Source of the DNA: Heterobasidion occidentale
Lineage: Eukaryota; Basidiomycota; Agaricomycetes; Russulales; Bondarzewiaceae
NCBI GenBank assembly: GCA_039111635.1
Contig: JBCAQO010000002.1
Span: 3,658,001 to 3,722,000, forward strand
Direction: 5' to 3'
DNA length: 64,000 nt
The first letter of the stretch is position 1. Every line of letters begins with the position of its first letter. The notes below the pieces were generated by a model. The model searched no databases and had not been told where the DNA came from. It saw nothing but the letters and a program-made list of their open reading frames with translations. The translations under genes and the position numbers were made by a program. This document shows positions 1-11,198 of this stretch, piece by piece.

Positions 1-2126
1 GACGGGCGCAGGCGCATGATCACGCCTTCGAGCCGTTCGTCCACGGCAACTACACCTTTATATCCAAGGAACCGTATCTGGTACTGCGACAGGACGAACC
101 TTGTAGATCAGCCGAACGACATCTGGAGAACTTCAGTGCTTACCGCTGATGGCTTCACGCTGTTGACGCCCGAATCCCGACGCTTTTCACACAACTTCTC
201 CCAAATCATGTTCGAGAGCTGTGGGGAGATCGTGCCGACACCATCGGTGTACAGGTAGTCTTCATATTGGGTGTTCACAGGAATGAGGTCGGGCATCTCT
301 TCCCACTGGTCCCATCTGATTTTCACAGACGGGTCCGTCGCTGTGAACGCCTGCGCGATCCGAGCAGCGTACTTCGATGGCTGCTTGATAACGCTGGAGA
401 AGTCACCTAGGGATTGCCGGATCTTCTCCGCCGTCATCCAGCCCTCTACCGGGTCTTCAAAGCGTGCCATGAACCACACGGCGTGCTCGCGGAGCGCGGA
501 GGACGAGTAGGCAAGGAACTCGAATGGCCTGCCGGCGAGGATGAACCCGTCTTTCAGGATTCTGCCCACCCGGTGCTGGAGGAACCAGGTACCGTCGACA
601 TCGCGGTCCCAGCGGTAAGACAGGCGATCCTCGTCCCTGAAATCGACGCGAATGAAGTTCTCGATCAGCCTGGGATTGCGCTCCTGGAATCGACGGATGA
701 CTCGGTTAGACTGGGTCACGTAGGGGCCTTCGAGGAGCATGCGCGTGGGGGTGAAGGTAATGCGGTGGCAGGAGAACGAGCCACTGGACAGCTCGACGTT
801 TTGGATGTGCGAGAGCTCGGCACATACACGCTCAAAGCACTTACGCGGAGACTCGCCAGGCTTGCGCTCTTTGAGCGTGTCGTGAAAGTGTCGTAAGACG
901 TCCGCAGCTCGTTCGCCCTCGCTCTTGATCAGCTTGTCGATCAACGGTCGGAGGCTGCTCAGGAGGTCCTCCGTGTTCAGCAGTCCATTGCGCAGAAGGG
1001 CCTCAATCTGGAACGCGTGCTTCCAGTCCATTTTGACGATCCATTTCTCGATCTTGCTCAACTGGCTTTCGGAAAAGAAACCGCACTTTTCGGCTTCGAC
1101 CATGCGTTCGGGGAGGCGCATTGGCCGTGGCTCGCATTGCGCATCGCGACAGAGACGATCGAAACGAAGGAAATCGTCCTTTTCGAGAAGGACAATGCGG
1201 ACATGATGCGCGTACGGGGCAATCCTGGCGTGAGCTGCGTCTATCGCTGTTACGCGATCGCGCTCCTTGCGGCTTTTCCGTCGGACTCCGTCTCTAGGAC
1301 GATTGTTGAAATTATTTTCCTCCAGGATCGGGGGGGTCATCATGTCGAAGACGATAACTGTGGTCAAACTGTTTAATACACATACAAAATTTAAGGATGT
1401 CGTACACACAGGCTTTGCCAAAATCGAAGCCCATCCCTATCTTGCGGAGACTTGAGAACTTGATCACGATATGAAAGCATTCCTCTTCCGTCATCTGTTC
1501 TCCAAGCTATGCGAATCATGAGCAAGTATCTCTGCCAGATAAAAAATAGAGCTCACTTCGACACGTATCAATTTGTGATCGTACTCGAGTCCCAAGTATC
1601 CAGCACTTCTTTGTGTATAGTCTCGCTCATACTCGACCGAGAAGGACCTTGACGCAGTTGGAGACTCACTCGTTCGGAACCATGTCCCAAATTGCACCTT
1701 TTCAACCCTCAGACGGTGATCTAGTTTCCTCAGCTTCTCCTCGCGCTGATGCTCCAGCTCAGGGTCCACATAAAGCGTCTTCTCTAATGTCTCTTTTATT
1801 TCCTTCGGGATGCCGCGCTTTCGCCGAAATGCAGATATCTTTTTGCCCAAGACGCGAATTTCATGTTCGTTTTGAGGCACTTCCTTGAGCCATGTCAAGA
1901 AACGGTCCCCTAAACGAGAAGTAGGGAGAGTCAGAGAGCCCGTTCCGTTATTTCCGACGCCGCCAGCGATGCTGGGATTGAGCTTTACGCGGAAGTTCGG
2001 GGGACGGCCATTGGTATGAGGGTCATTGAGATCGTAGAAATCGCGACCGTGCAGGATGGTTTCGAACGCCTTGGCGACTTGGTAGTGAGTGGCATTGAAA
2101 TCAATGCCTTTCAGTTCGAGTTCCAT
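1..2126 (-). CDS. RNA-dependent RNA polymerase (RNAi, QDE-1/RDR family), 3' part beyond window
   Basis: This gene converts single-stranded RNA to dsRNA for fungal quelling/RNA silencing. I read four exons: 2126-1557, 1494-1410, 1357-144 and 83 to beyond base 1, with GT-AG introns of 62, 52 and 60 bp. Family signatures are clear: FDMMTPPILEE, then IRVDFRDED, GFILAGRPFEFLAYSSSAL, DGVGTIS and GYKGVVAVDERLEG, which is the run leading into the catalytic DbDGD loop. The catalytic loop itself lies off the left edge. I chose ATG 2126 (MELELKGID) because the in-frame extension to 2180 begins with GTG and does not look like family sequence. About 630 residues are visible. The reading frame is clean through every splice, so the gene looks functional. 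Confidence 0.9.
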
Positions 2127-2338
2127 CGTGCGTGAGGGTGTTCTGCTGCGAGGATCAAGTGACTGGATATATGGACTCACAAGGCTTTGGCGCGTTTACT
2201 TAAAGGCTTCCGGGTATTTGGGCCACCGCCTCAGAAGCTGGCGCGACAAAAGCGGAGAGGCAAAGAACAAAAGCAGGGCACAGACCACGTTTGAGACATG
2301 CGACATGATTGCTTGTATATTTCTGTGATAGCAACGCC

Positions 2339-2660
2339 ATGGCCAATGCGTGTTGTGTGCATCCAAGCTACAGGAGTTGCAGATGGAAATGCTTTTCCAC
2401 GCTTTGTCACCTCCAGCGGCGCCGGGCCTCGCCGAGCGCAGCGCCGTTATTCACCGTCATCTCAACGTTCAACGTTCAACACAAAGAACAATGTCATCAG
2501 AAACTCATCTGCGGAGCCATTCATGGGAATGGACGAGAAGTATGACACTACGTCTGTGGCACCCTGTAGCACACATCATACCTGCCGAATCGCCGATGAA
2601 GCTTCTTAAACGAATGACCGCTGGTGAACACACACACTCGCTTTTGCCTGGCTTTGAAGC
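2339..2660 (+). pseudogene. decayed partial copy of ARMC8/Vid28 exon 1
   Basis: This stretch aligns with 2795-3030, the first exon and first intron of the gene downstream. Shared blocks include AACAATGTCATC[A/G]GAAA, CATCTGC and GCCGATGA, in the same order about 430 bp apart. The translated remnant KNNVIRNSSAE matches KNNVIGNPSAK of the intact copy, but the frame is broken and no later exons follow. I infer a local tandem duplication of the 5' end of the gene with subsequent decay. The upstream copy reads LSPPAAPGLAERSAVI where the downstream copy has a less protein-like stretch, so the upstream copy may preserve the older N-terminus. Confidence 0.5.
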
Positions 2661-2768
2661 TCTCAAAATGTCTCTGCTTGGACTCCACGATTGCCTCCTA
2701 TTACGAGTACCACTGACTTTGGGAGATGTTAGTTTTCCTGAGTCGTCCCATGAATTTCCGCCCAGACG

Positions 2769-5752
2769 ATGAGTACGAGCGCCGAGCGGTGTCGTAAAAG
2801 GAAGTATTTCTCCACGCTCTGCGACCTCCGCGACCAGATGTGGCGCTCATCTTCCCCACACTTGGAATCCATGACCATCACAACGCTCAATGTCGCGATA
2901 CTCAAGAAAGTCAAGAACAATGTCATCGGAAATCCATCTGCCAAACTGTCAATAGCCCGGGACGAGGTTTTTGTCTCAACGTCAGTGACACATCAATGCT
3001 GCCGATGAGGCTCTCTTATGATTCGGGGCCACCGTAGGCTTGTAGACTGTCTGAACGCACCGGAGCAGTTCGAAGGCCCGAGAGGGTCTCAGGATGATAT
3101 TCGTATAGAGGCTGCTCAAGTCCTTTCTTCTCTCTCTTACGGTGCGTCGCACTGGATCCCATACGAGTATCTGTCTACAGTGTAATTCAATTGATAGGAT
3201 CCCCCGAGGCTTTACGCAGCGTGCTCTGTGCAAACGCACACCAAGCCATTCTATTTGCAATCTCACAGTTCAATGCATCAGAGTCCGTCGGTCTCAAGGC
3301 CGCATTTGCACGCGCGCTTCGCGCACTTGCGGCAGCGACTGCAGAAATAGTCGGACCTTCGCAGTGGGGCCTACACGATGACGACTCCAGCATGCGCGAT
3401 GAAGCAAAGGTTACCCTTGAGTACTTCTTCCAAGTCCGCCCACTTGTATCCTTGTAAGGTACAACCGCTCACCCACTGCGCAATCAACAGCTCGAGGTTC
3501 TCGACGTATATCTCCCCCTCCTCAATGATTCCTCTCCTCAAGTAAGTACTTCTATTGCTCAGCTCCTCGGCTCTGCGCTGCGCACCCAGGAGCACCGACA
3601 CGCAGTAGCGGAATGGCTTCCGCCTACGGACAGAAACAAGGACGTGCGAAGCAAGCGAGGATGGGAAAAGCTGGAGGTCACCAATGCACATGCGCCAGGA
3701 CGACAGGGCGGGTGGGTGGCGAGGAACTTGATAAAACTACTACGTCGCAGGGATGTCAAGGTGCGTTCTGTCTCCTTCAGTCATCTCGACGGATAATGAA
3801 CGAGATTCGACCGAACGAGTAGGTTCAGGAAGCCGCACTGTGCGGATTAGCCGCGCTCGCTCAAGATAACTATGAAGTTGCGACGGTTCTCACGAAGCCA
3901 GGGTCCGATGCCAATGGTAATGGGGCATCGCCCTCTCGAAAGCGCATTATCGCCGAGACTGTAAAGGCTGACTGATCTGACAGAAACATCTGCACTTTCT
4001 TTGGCCCTCGCGCTGTGCAAGACGCGCATCACGAGTGTGCAGCTCGCCGCGGGCTTGTGGTGCGTTTTAACACTGGTTATTCTCGTTGTGAATGCGCGCA
4101 GATTTAGATCCCATACCAGCGCGACCCACATCATCCGAGCTAGTACTGCCAGCCATCACCACCCTATCCCTCCCGATATGTCGTCTGCGCTGACTGTCAT
4201 GCACGTCATGAATCGCCTCATCGCGTCTCCAACCGAACCGCCACAAACACGGACCAAGGCGTGTTTCATTCTCAGTGCGTGACATTGTGTGGTCTTTTTG
4301 CCGAGCGAATGGCGTGAAGGTTTGTTCTGGTGTGGTACAGACTACCTAGTAGCCAACGATAACCAGCTGTGTCAACTGGCGTTCGATCGCGGGTCTCTTA
4401 GCAAGCTCGCGGCCTTGGTCAAGTCCATCACCCCAACGGAAAAGGCACCTGAATGGGACGAAGACGAAGCCGAGAGCGTGTCCTGTCTCCGCGAGGTCGG
4501 AAATCATTCATCCGTATCCGTGATGTAGCGTTACTCACAGCTGAATCCTCACATATCAGGCAGCACTCATAGCTATATCCGTTCTCGCCATGGCAGACAA
4601 TGGCATACGCTGCGACATCACTGACAACCTCCGCCTGATACCCTTCATCAGTGTCGCCCTTTCGCATCGCTATGCTGGCGTCCGCTATGGCGCTTGCCAG
4701 TGTGTCCGCGCGCTCAGCCGCTCTGTCGCAGTAGTGCGGACGAGCCTGTTTGATAGTGACCTCGGCAGGAGCCTGTATCAGACATTTGCAAATGATACTG
4801 AGGACCCGCGCGTCACCTACGCTGCCCTTTTGGCGGTATGTAACCTGGTCAACGAACATTCGCCGATGCGGGAGGTCTGTGAGCATTACTTACTACCAAG
4901 GACGCTTGCTAACCCTGTTCTCATTTGATTGAATCGTAGCCTTTTTTGAACGACGGCTTGATCAAGAGGCTTTTACAGTTGATACACTCCGGACATGCAA
5001 AGCTCAAACTCAATGCCCTCTGGGCGCTCAAGAACCTGATCTTCAAGTACACCTCGGGCAGGAAGCAGGCCATCATGAACGAGTTCGGCTGGGACGAAAT
5101 TGAGAGGCACGTCGTGACATCGGTTCCCTCGAGCTAGAGTGCTAATCATGGGATGCAGATTACTCTCAGACCCGGATCCGGGCGTTCAGGAGCAAGCCCT
5201 GCACGTCTTGCGCAATTTTGCGTCCTCTGAGGAAGACGTGGAGCAGGTGTTTCAGGAGCTCGGAGGAGACGACGCGCTGCTCCAGCTGCTGAAAAATGCG
5301 TTGACTTCTAAGAATGGCGATGTCGTGCTGCAGGTATGTCCCGGTGTCCCTCCACATTTCTATTGCTATCACGATACTAACCAGTGCGTGCGCGGCAGGG
5401 AGCGTGGGTCCTCTGCAACCTGGCGAACGGCACGGCCGATCACCAGGCGCACATCCTGGGGAACGCCCAAATTCTGCGCGCGCTACGGTCGTGTCTCGTA
5501 GACGCGCCGATGGAGGTTCGGCGCGCGGCTGTGTCGTGCGTGCTGCAGCTGGCCAGTGGGGACCCATGGAGACGTCAGGAGCTGCGCGAGGCCGGGATCG
5601 ACGGGACGCTGCGGCACATCTGCGAGTACGCGGGCGCGGTGAGTCCGATATCGCTCTCTGGGAACCCTATGAGCCTCGAGCGCGAGGTGAAGGACAAGGC
5701 GCGGCAGGCGCTCGATTGCATCGAACACGGTGGAGAATTACTGGTTCCATAG
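2769..5752 (+). CDS. ARMC8/Vid28 (GID5) armadillo-repeat subunit of the GID/CTLH E3 ubiquitin ligase
   Basis: Armadillo-repeat scaffold of the GID complex, which in yeast degrades gluconeogenic enzymes. It is recognised by KVKNNVIGNP near the N-terminus, RIEAAQVLSSLSYGS, EIVGPSQWGL, GRQGGWVARNL, LCATHIIRA, LKLNALWALKNL and GAWVLCNLANG. The coding region has about twelve exons. Early introns are 2981-3037, 3142-3197 and one joining FFQ to LEVLDVYLPLL, and the last exon ends GGELLVP. Intron 5107-5158 is GC-AG. The C-terminal armadillo helices are complete. The start is uncertain: ATG 2769 is used, but ATG 2871 is an alternative and the residues before KVKNN are poorly conserved. The gene is tail-to-head with PDA1. 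Confidence 0.85.
5107..5158 (+). other. GC-AG intron in ARMC8
   Basis: The exon ends AG and the intron begins GCACGT rather than GT. It ends GATGCAG and contains a good branch site, GCTAATC. Only this junction keeps the conserved ERLLSDPDP reading across the splice; using the nearby GT at 5111 shifts the frame. Confidence 0.75.
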
Positions 5753-6876
5753 CTGTGTCAGGTTATCTATCTCTTTGCTTTTTCTTTTTTTCGAAAGGGG
5801 GCGCATGTGAAAATTTACCCTTTCTCATTCAACTCGCGGCACTGACTCGCTATAAGCAGAGTTACAGAGGTGTGCAAAACAAGTCATGAGCAATGAGCAT
5901 CAATCGTATCAGCCTCGTACCTCGATGCTCGAGACGATTTTGTCGAGGACTTCAAAATCTATCTTTAATCTTAAACAATTAAGTGCTCATTGGATAGCCA
6001 GCGAGCTGACACTTGTAAAGGGTAGCCGTCAGATTCTCTCCGACCTCAATAGTCAAGTGGCCACGTCTCAGACGTGAGACCTTCACCATTGGGAAGACCG
6101 GCCCTACAATATTTCGGATGACAGCTTATCAATAAGCGTAACAGAGGACAACCGTTATGTTCCTTGGGATAGTAGAAGCATGGAACAGTTTCGTCAGCGG
6201 ACTGCCCTAGCAGATACGAATCTGGTACGACAGTGAGCACTTGACCCCGATTCTGCTGGCGTTGGCAACAAACGGGTTCTAAGTGTCTGTGGGGTTTAGC
6301 GTCGTTCAATGGGCTGGGCTCCAGTGCTCTTCCATTATGCCTGGACTGTGAATATCGTGTCTCGTCTAGAAAAGGTCGATTAAGCAGTAAAAATGGATAC
6401 ATCTCCAGATGGCTGCCAGCGTTAGCAGCGCCGGCGAATGTCGCAAGCTCGATTCCTTATATATCATGGCGTCCAATACACTCAAAAGCAGTTCTCCGGT
6501 ATAGGCCGCTCGAGATACCAGCAACAACGGAAGATTTGCGAGCATCCCGGAGCTATGATTCGCCCAATGGCGCTGTTGTGTGCTGCGTGAGCATCCAATC
6601 AGAACAAACGAGCTCAGAGACGGTGGAGGTGTGGCCCGTGACACCTAAAAGTGAAGAGGATTAATGTCTGATATTTTCCGAAGACTTAGGCTGTCGTTGT
6701 TCGATCCGCCGGACGCCGTGGGACGAGGTGGAGGAGAGGAGGCGGGAGGCGGAGTCCGGGATAACCCGCGTGCTCTGCCCATCGGGGTTTCCTCTTTCGG
6801 GCCCCCAACGTTACTTCATCCTCCTTCCTTCCTCCCATCCTCTCCTCCTCCTCTCCCCCCCTCCCCCTCTCCTTCC
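5753..6876. other. intergenic, PDA1 promoter region
   Basis: I see no convincing gene. The minus ORF around 6046-6402 lacks any recognisable motif. The last 60 bp (about 6818-6876) before the PDA1 start are an almost pure C/T tract, a common core-promoter feature of highly expressed fungal genes. Confidence 0.5.
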
Positions 6877-8486
6877 ATGGCCTCCCTCGCCCGTCTCCGG
6901 CCTCGCATCGCACCTAGATTATCTGTATGTCTCATGTTTTTGCAGAAATCAATCCCGTTGAACTGACGGAGTCTATCTTTTCTTTCTTCCGTTCAGGCCT
7001 TCGCGCGCTCGTTGCAGACCGCGGCGGACAGCACACAGCTCGTCCACCCTCTTCCGGAAGAGGGCTCAAAACCATTCACCGTCAAGCTTCACGAGGACTC
7101 CTTCCGTGCGTATCGCACGGAGACGCCCGAGCTTGAGGTTCAGGTCACCAAAGATGGTCTCATCAAGATGTACCGCGAGATGACCCTCATGCGTCGCATG
7201 GAGCAGAGCGCAGACGCTCTCTACCGCTCCAAGCTCATCCGTGGCTTCTGCCATCTTGCAATTGGCCAGGTGCGTTCTTTGTGCGTCGTTGTGTGCCGGA
7301 CGCGCACAGACGTGGCAGGTCCGCTGACGTTGTTTCGTGCTCGCTTCCCGTTCGGCGCGTCTGCAGGAAGCCGTTGCTGTAGGTATGGAGAATGCAATCA
7401 CCCCCGACGATCTCGTCATCACCTCGTACCGCTGCCATCCATTCGCCGTCCTCCGCGGCGGCACTGTCACGGGTGTGCTTGGGGAGCTGCTCGGGCGCCA
7501 AGCGGGCATGTCCAACGGCAAGGGCGGATCAATGCACATCTTCACGCCCCGCTTCTTCGGAGGTAACGGCATCGTTGGCGCGCAGGTCCCAGTCGGTGCG
7601 GGCATCGCCTTTGCACAGAAGTACCTCGAGAAGCCGACCGCGACGTTTGCCATGTACGGTGACGGCGCGAGTAACCAAGGTCAGGTGTTTGAGGCGTTCA
7701 ACATGGTTCGTTTTCTCCGTTTCAATGGCTTTGCGAATATACAGGTGTGTTCATGCACATTGTTTCCAGGCAAAACTGTGGAATCTTCCATGCATTTTCG
7801 TCATCGAGAACAACAAGTATGGAATGGGAACGTCCGCCGAGCGTAGCTCTTCCAACACGGAATACTACACTCGTGGCGATAAGATCCCCGGTATCCAGGT
7901 GCGATCTATCCATAGCATTCCTAAATGTGACTTCTATCTCATATTATGCCTTATCAGGCCAACGGCATGGACATCGTCGCCTCGTCCCAAGCTGTCAAGC
8001 ACGCTCGTGAATGGGCCATCTCCGGCAAGGGCCCTCTGCTCCTCGAATTCGTCACGTACCGTTACGGTGGTCACTCGTACGTCTATCACACTCTCGACGT
8101 GGGCCTTGTTCACCATTCCCTATCCGTTTACCTAGCATGTCCGACCCCGGAACCACGTACCGTACCCGCGAGGAGGTGCAGCGCATGCGTAGCACGCAGG
8201 ACCCCATCCGCGGGCTCGAGCGCTACCTTGAGGAGTGGGGCGTTGCGACCGCCGAGGAGCTTAAGGTGCGTTTTCGCCGTCCGCATTCGCTCTCCCTGTT
8301 GACCTTCGTCTTCCCCGCGCGCAGAAAATCGACAAGGAGGGCAAGGCGATCGTCGACAAGGCCGTAGAGGAGGCCAAGGCGTCGCCCGAGCCCGCGCTCG
8401 ACGACCTCTGGACCGACATCTACTACAAGGGCACCGAGCCGCCGTTCATGCGCGGACGCGAGCGCGAGGAGGTGCACCACTACTGA
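6877..8486 (+). CDS. PDA1: Pyruvate dehydrogenase E1 component subunit alpha, mitochondrial
   Basis: This is the thiamine-diphosphate-dependent alpha subunit that decarboxylates pyruvate in the mitochondrial matrix. Seven exons (6877-6924, 6997-7269, 7367-7705, 7770-7898, 7958-8076, 8136-8265, 8325-8486) give 399 residues, the usual length. The N-terminus [15 protein letters not shown] is a basic, Arg-rich mitochondrial presequence. Motifs in order are [34 protein letters not shown], the ThDP motif GDGASNQGQ...ENN, and the regulatory phosphorylation loop [16 protein letters not shown], whose first Ser corresponds to the site targeted by PDH kinase. The gene is intact. Confidence 0.97.
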
Positions 8487-9041
8487 TCTGTTGGGCTGAC
8501 GCAGCTGGCGCACCATCCTGCGGGGCGACGGGAGCGTCGGATGTTTGGTGTGGGGGTTGCGTTGCTTTTGTCTTTGCCTTTTGTTGGTGGTGTCGGTTGG
8601 GGCGGTTGTAGACGATTAGTTCATCAGTACTCACTCCGTAGAATGTTCGCGCTCTGTGGCATATAATTGCATACGCTATCGTTGGGCACTTTATAGAGTA
8701 GAACCTGGAGTTCTACGAATTGCCGATCGTTTGGACGCAGCAAGGAGCGTAGATTTTTCATCCATAGCGGAATTATGAACGGTGTTCGGTGTTGTTTCTC
8801 GCTGCCTGTTGAATAGACTGGAGCAACCTACCAGTTGAAGGTTCAAAATTTGTGTGTTTTCCATTAACAAAATTAAGATGATAACATGGCCAAAGTGAAC
8901 TGCATTTCGGGCTATACTAGTGTGCAAAACAAACGTGTCGCATATGGTTCTCACCTTCGGCTTCGGCCACGCAATGCGCAGACTCGGCCATTTATCTACA
9001 TGCTGGCCACGATGTCCTCAACGGTGTACGAAGGCCCCACC
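8487..9041. other. PDA1 3' flank, no gene seen
   Basis: This is the 3' untranslated region and spacer. A short inverted repeat, TAGAAC...GTTCTA near 8699-8717, could form a hairpin. Open frames here are short and lack motifs. Confidence 0.4.
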
Positions 9042-10500
9042 TCAACGCCGTTGGGCATGCCTGGGCGACCATCGTCCACTCTGCACCACACCCGTGTCGA
9101 TAGACGCTCCGCAGAGCCAGTTGACCTGCCGGCGCATCAGCTCAGCTTGCTTCGCCTGCGGAAGCGACGACGGGGATACGCACCTGTCGTTGACCGCGCT
9201 CCGTCCCGGGAGGAGATCCGCGAAGCGCTTGCGTCCGGGCGGCGGGGCCGCTGCCTCGCGCGGCGGCAGACAAGCGCGGAAGCGCTGCGGAGCGGCGGGC
9301 GGGGAGAGGCTGACGCGGAGGCCTGCGGCTATGGCGTGGAGCGCCAGCCAGTGGAAGCTCGCGGGGCAGTCGTGATCGCGACCGCCTGGGATCGGCTCCT
9401 GGAAGTGGATCGCCTTGAACGGGGCGGGCTTGGGGGTGTCGGTCTGACGGCCTTGCTTCTCGATCCGGTGTTCGATCCGGTGCAGAGCTGAGGCACCGTC
9501 TACCGCACGCTCGTCAACGGAGGCGGCACGGCGATATGAGCCTTCGGAATACGGTGGAAAGCCTTCTTCGAAGGGGAAAGCTTTGGGGCGGATCGTCGGT
9601 CCTACGGCCTTTCTCATCGCTTCGGTGTTCGATGCCCGACGGCGGGGGTATGTTTCCCGCCGCACGCTCATCAATGGAGACGACGCGACGGTAGAAGTCC
9701 ACAGGATGCTTTGCCAGTTCGTCTTCGAGGCGGAAACCCTCGGGACGTTGCCTATTGGAATCCCTGCACAGGGGGTAGGCATGAAGAGAGTGGCCTAGGA
9801 CAAAGAGATGCACTCACCAGGTGCCAACAAAGTGGATGCGGACGCCTTGCTTGGAATGGATAGTTTTGAACCGTTCAGCCCGCTTCGCTCTTTCTGAACT
9901 CTTGTCTTTCCAAACGATTTTCGCTCTACGAAAACAGCATCAGTTGGCCCCTACAACGCGATGAGCACAAAGAAACACCCACGCATCCAATATATGCTCC
10001 TGCCCCGGGCAGATCAACCCAAACTGGCCAACAACGGATCAGACATCGCAGCGCTACGGATGATATGTGGTGGTGGCATTACCATCTCGATCCACTGAAC
10101 CAGTTCGAGCACCTTGTCTGCACCGCGTTCGATTCCTGTGAGGATAGTCATAAGCCAAGTACGACTTCCTTCGCGATAAAGGCATACCGAAAAGGTAGAT
10201 GCGGTCGTCTGTTCCTCCGTACAACTCGCAGACCTTTCCGTAGACTTGCCGCACGACGTCTTTTCCCGTGTCCATGGTACTGTACACGGATTGTGTGATG
10301 TTACAGCATGAACCCTGGCCGCCAAACAGCTTGTAAAAGAAAGAAGGGCCGAATTGCTACATCGTCGTGAGATGTCTGTCATGCCTGGACAGAAGCCGAT
10401 GGCCACCTACGTTGACAAGGCTCTCTGTATATATACACACGACAAGGGTTTTGGAGCCAGAGACTCGGCCACACTGCAAACACCTGTTGGACGAAGACAT
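9042..10500 (-). pseudogene. decayed DUF2235 (Tle1-like phospholipase/hydrolase) gene
   Basis: Fungal DUF2235 proteins are alpha/beta-hydrolase-like proteins related to T6SS Tle1 phospholipases. Recognisable pieces on the minus strand in the expected order are TLVVCI (normally followed by DGT, here lost), GKDVVRQVYGKVCELYGGTDDRIYLFG, GVRIHFVGTW, FYRRVVSIDERA (the FRHALALDERR region) and FHWLALHAIAAGL. The nucleophile motif expected after LFG is not readable, and the catalytic DGT segment is missing. At least one single-base frameshift lies near 9600. The FYRR...DERA block is repeated, see the tandem repeat entry. ATG 10500 is the likely former start. Individual splice sites look plausible, so partial expression cannot be excluded. 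Confidence 0.55.
9400..9745 (-). repeat. about 157-bp tandem repeat, about 2.3 units, within the DUF2235 relic
   Basis: GCACGCTCGTCAACGGAG at about 9505 recurs as GCACGCTCATCAATGGAG at about 9662, a period of 157 bp. Flanking sequence also repeats (GGTGTTCGAT at 9469 and 9627), and a third partial unit is visible to the left. 157 is not a multiple of three, so each added unit shifts the frame. Translated units share YRR..S[V/I]DERA and IEHR..EK.GR.TD. Confidence 0.7.
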
Positions 10501-11198
10501 CGTGGTTGCCACTCGAAGAAGCGTCGAGATTGAGTGGGATGAGAGAGATTCAGACGAGCTGTAGCTGAGGTCCCGAGAGGGGAGCAGGAGGGAAGGCGGA
10601 TGGTCGGGACTCAAAAGAGCAGCGCGTTACTTATAGCCGCCATGCCACAAGGCCAAACCACGGACGGGATCTGAAAGGTCGGGTGTGGCGGGCACAAGCA
10701 CCGACGGAGTTCGCAGCAAGATGCCACAACATCATCAGGCTCTCGGGCTGCATGGAATACAGACCAGCCCACCCGTCTCTAATGAAAGGTCTGAGCTCCG
10801 CGCTTGGGCCGAGCGAGAGCTGGACAGAATGACATCATAATAACAAGCCGTCTTAGATCGGGAACAAAAAAAAACAGAACTCACTTCATGCGCGCTAGAG
10901 GGGACATCTCTTGCTCTAAAATGCGATGTGAACGAAAACACTGACCGGTGGGGAAGCCAAACTCGCAAACTCCAGCACTATGTGACGTCGGGACGAGACG
11001 CAGTTTCAGCGCCATCCTTTGTCAGAGAAAGCTCCTTCCAATTGATTTTGTGAGTGTATGCGGTGACTTTTAGCTGACAAGTGTCGCTATAGCAGGTGGC
11101 GCGCCGATCCTAGCCGACCTTCGAATAAAAAGACGCCTACACCTACCTACCTACACCGCACACCGTGGGTATCGACAAACCAGCCACCAGCCGTCCAA
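10501..11198. other. spacer between COG6 3' end and DUF2235 relic
   Basis: No gene is supported here. It holds the presumed promoter of the decayed minus-strand gene and the 3' flank of COG6. Confidence 0.4.

Noticed and set aside
6046..6402. 118-codon minus ORF upstream of PDA1
   Set aside because: No family resemblance, no splice context, and no conserved motif; considered for rRNA-derived sequence but not supported.
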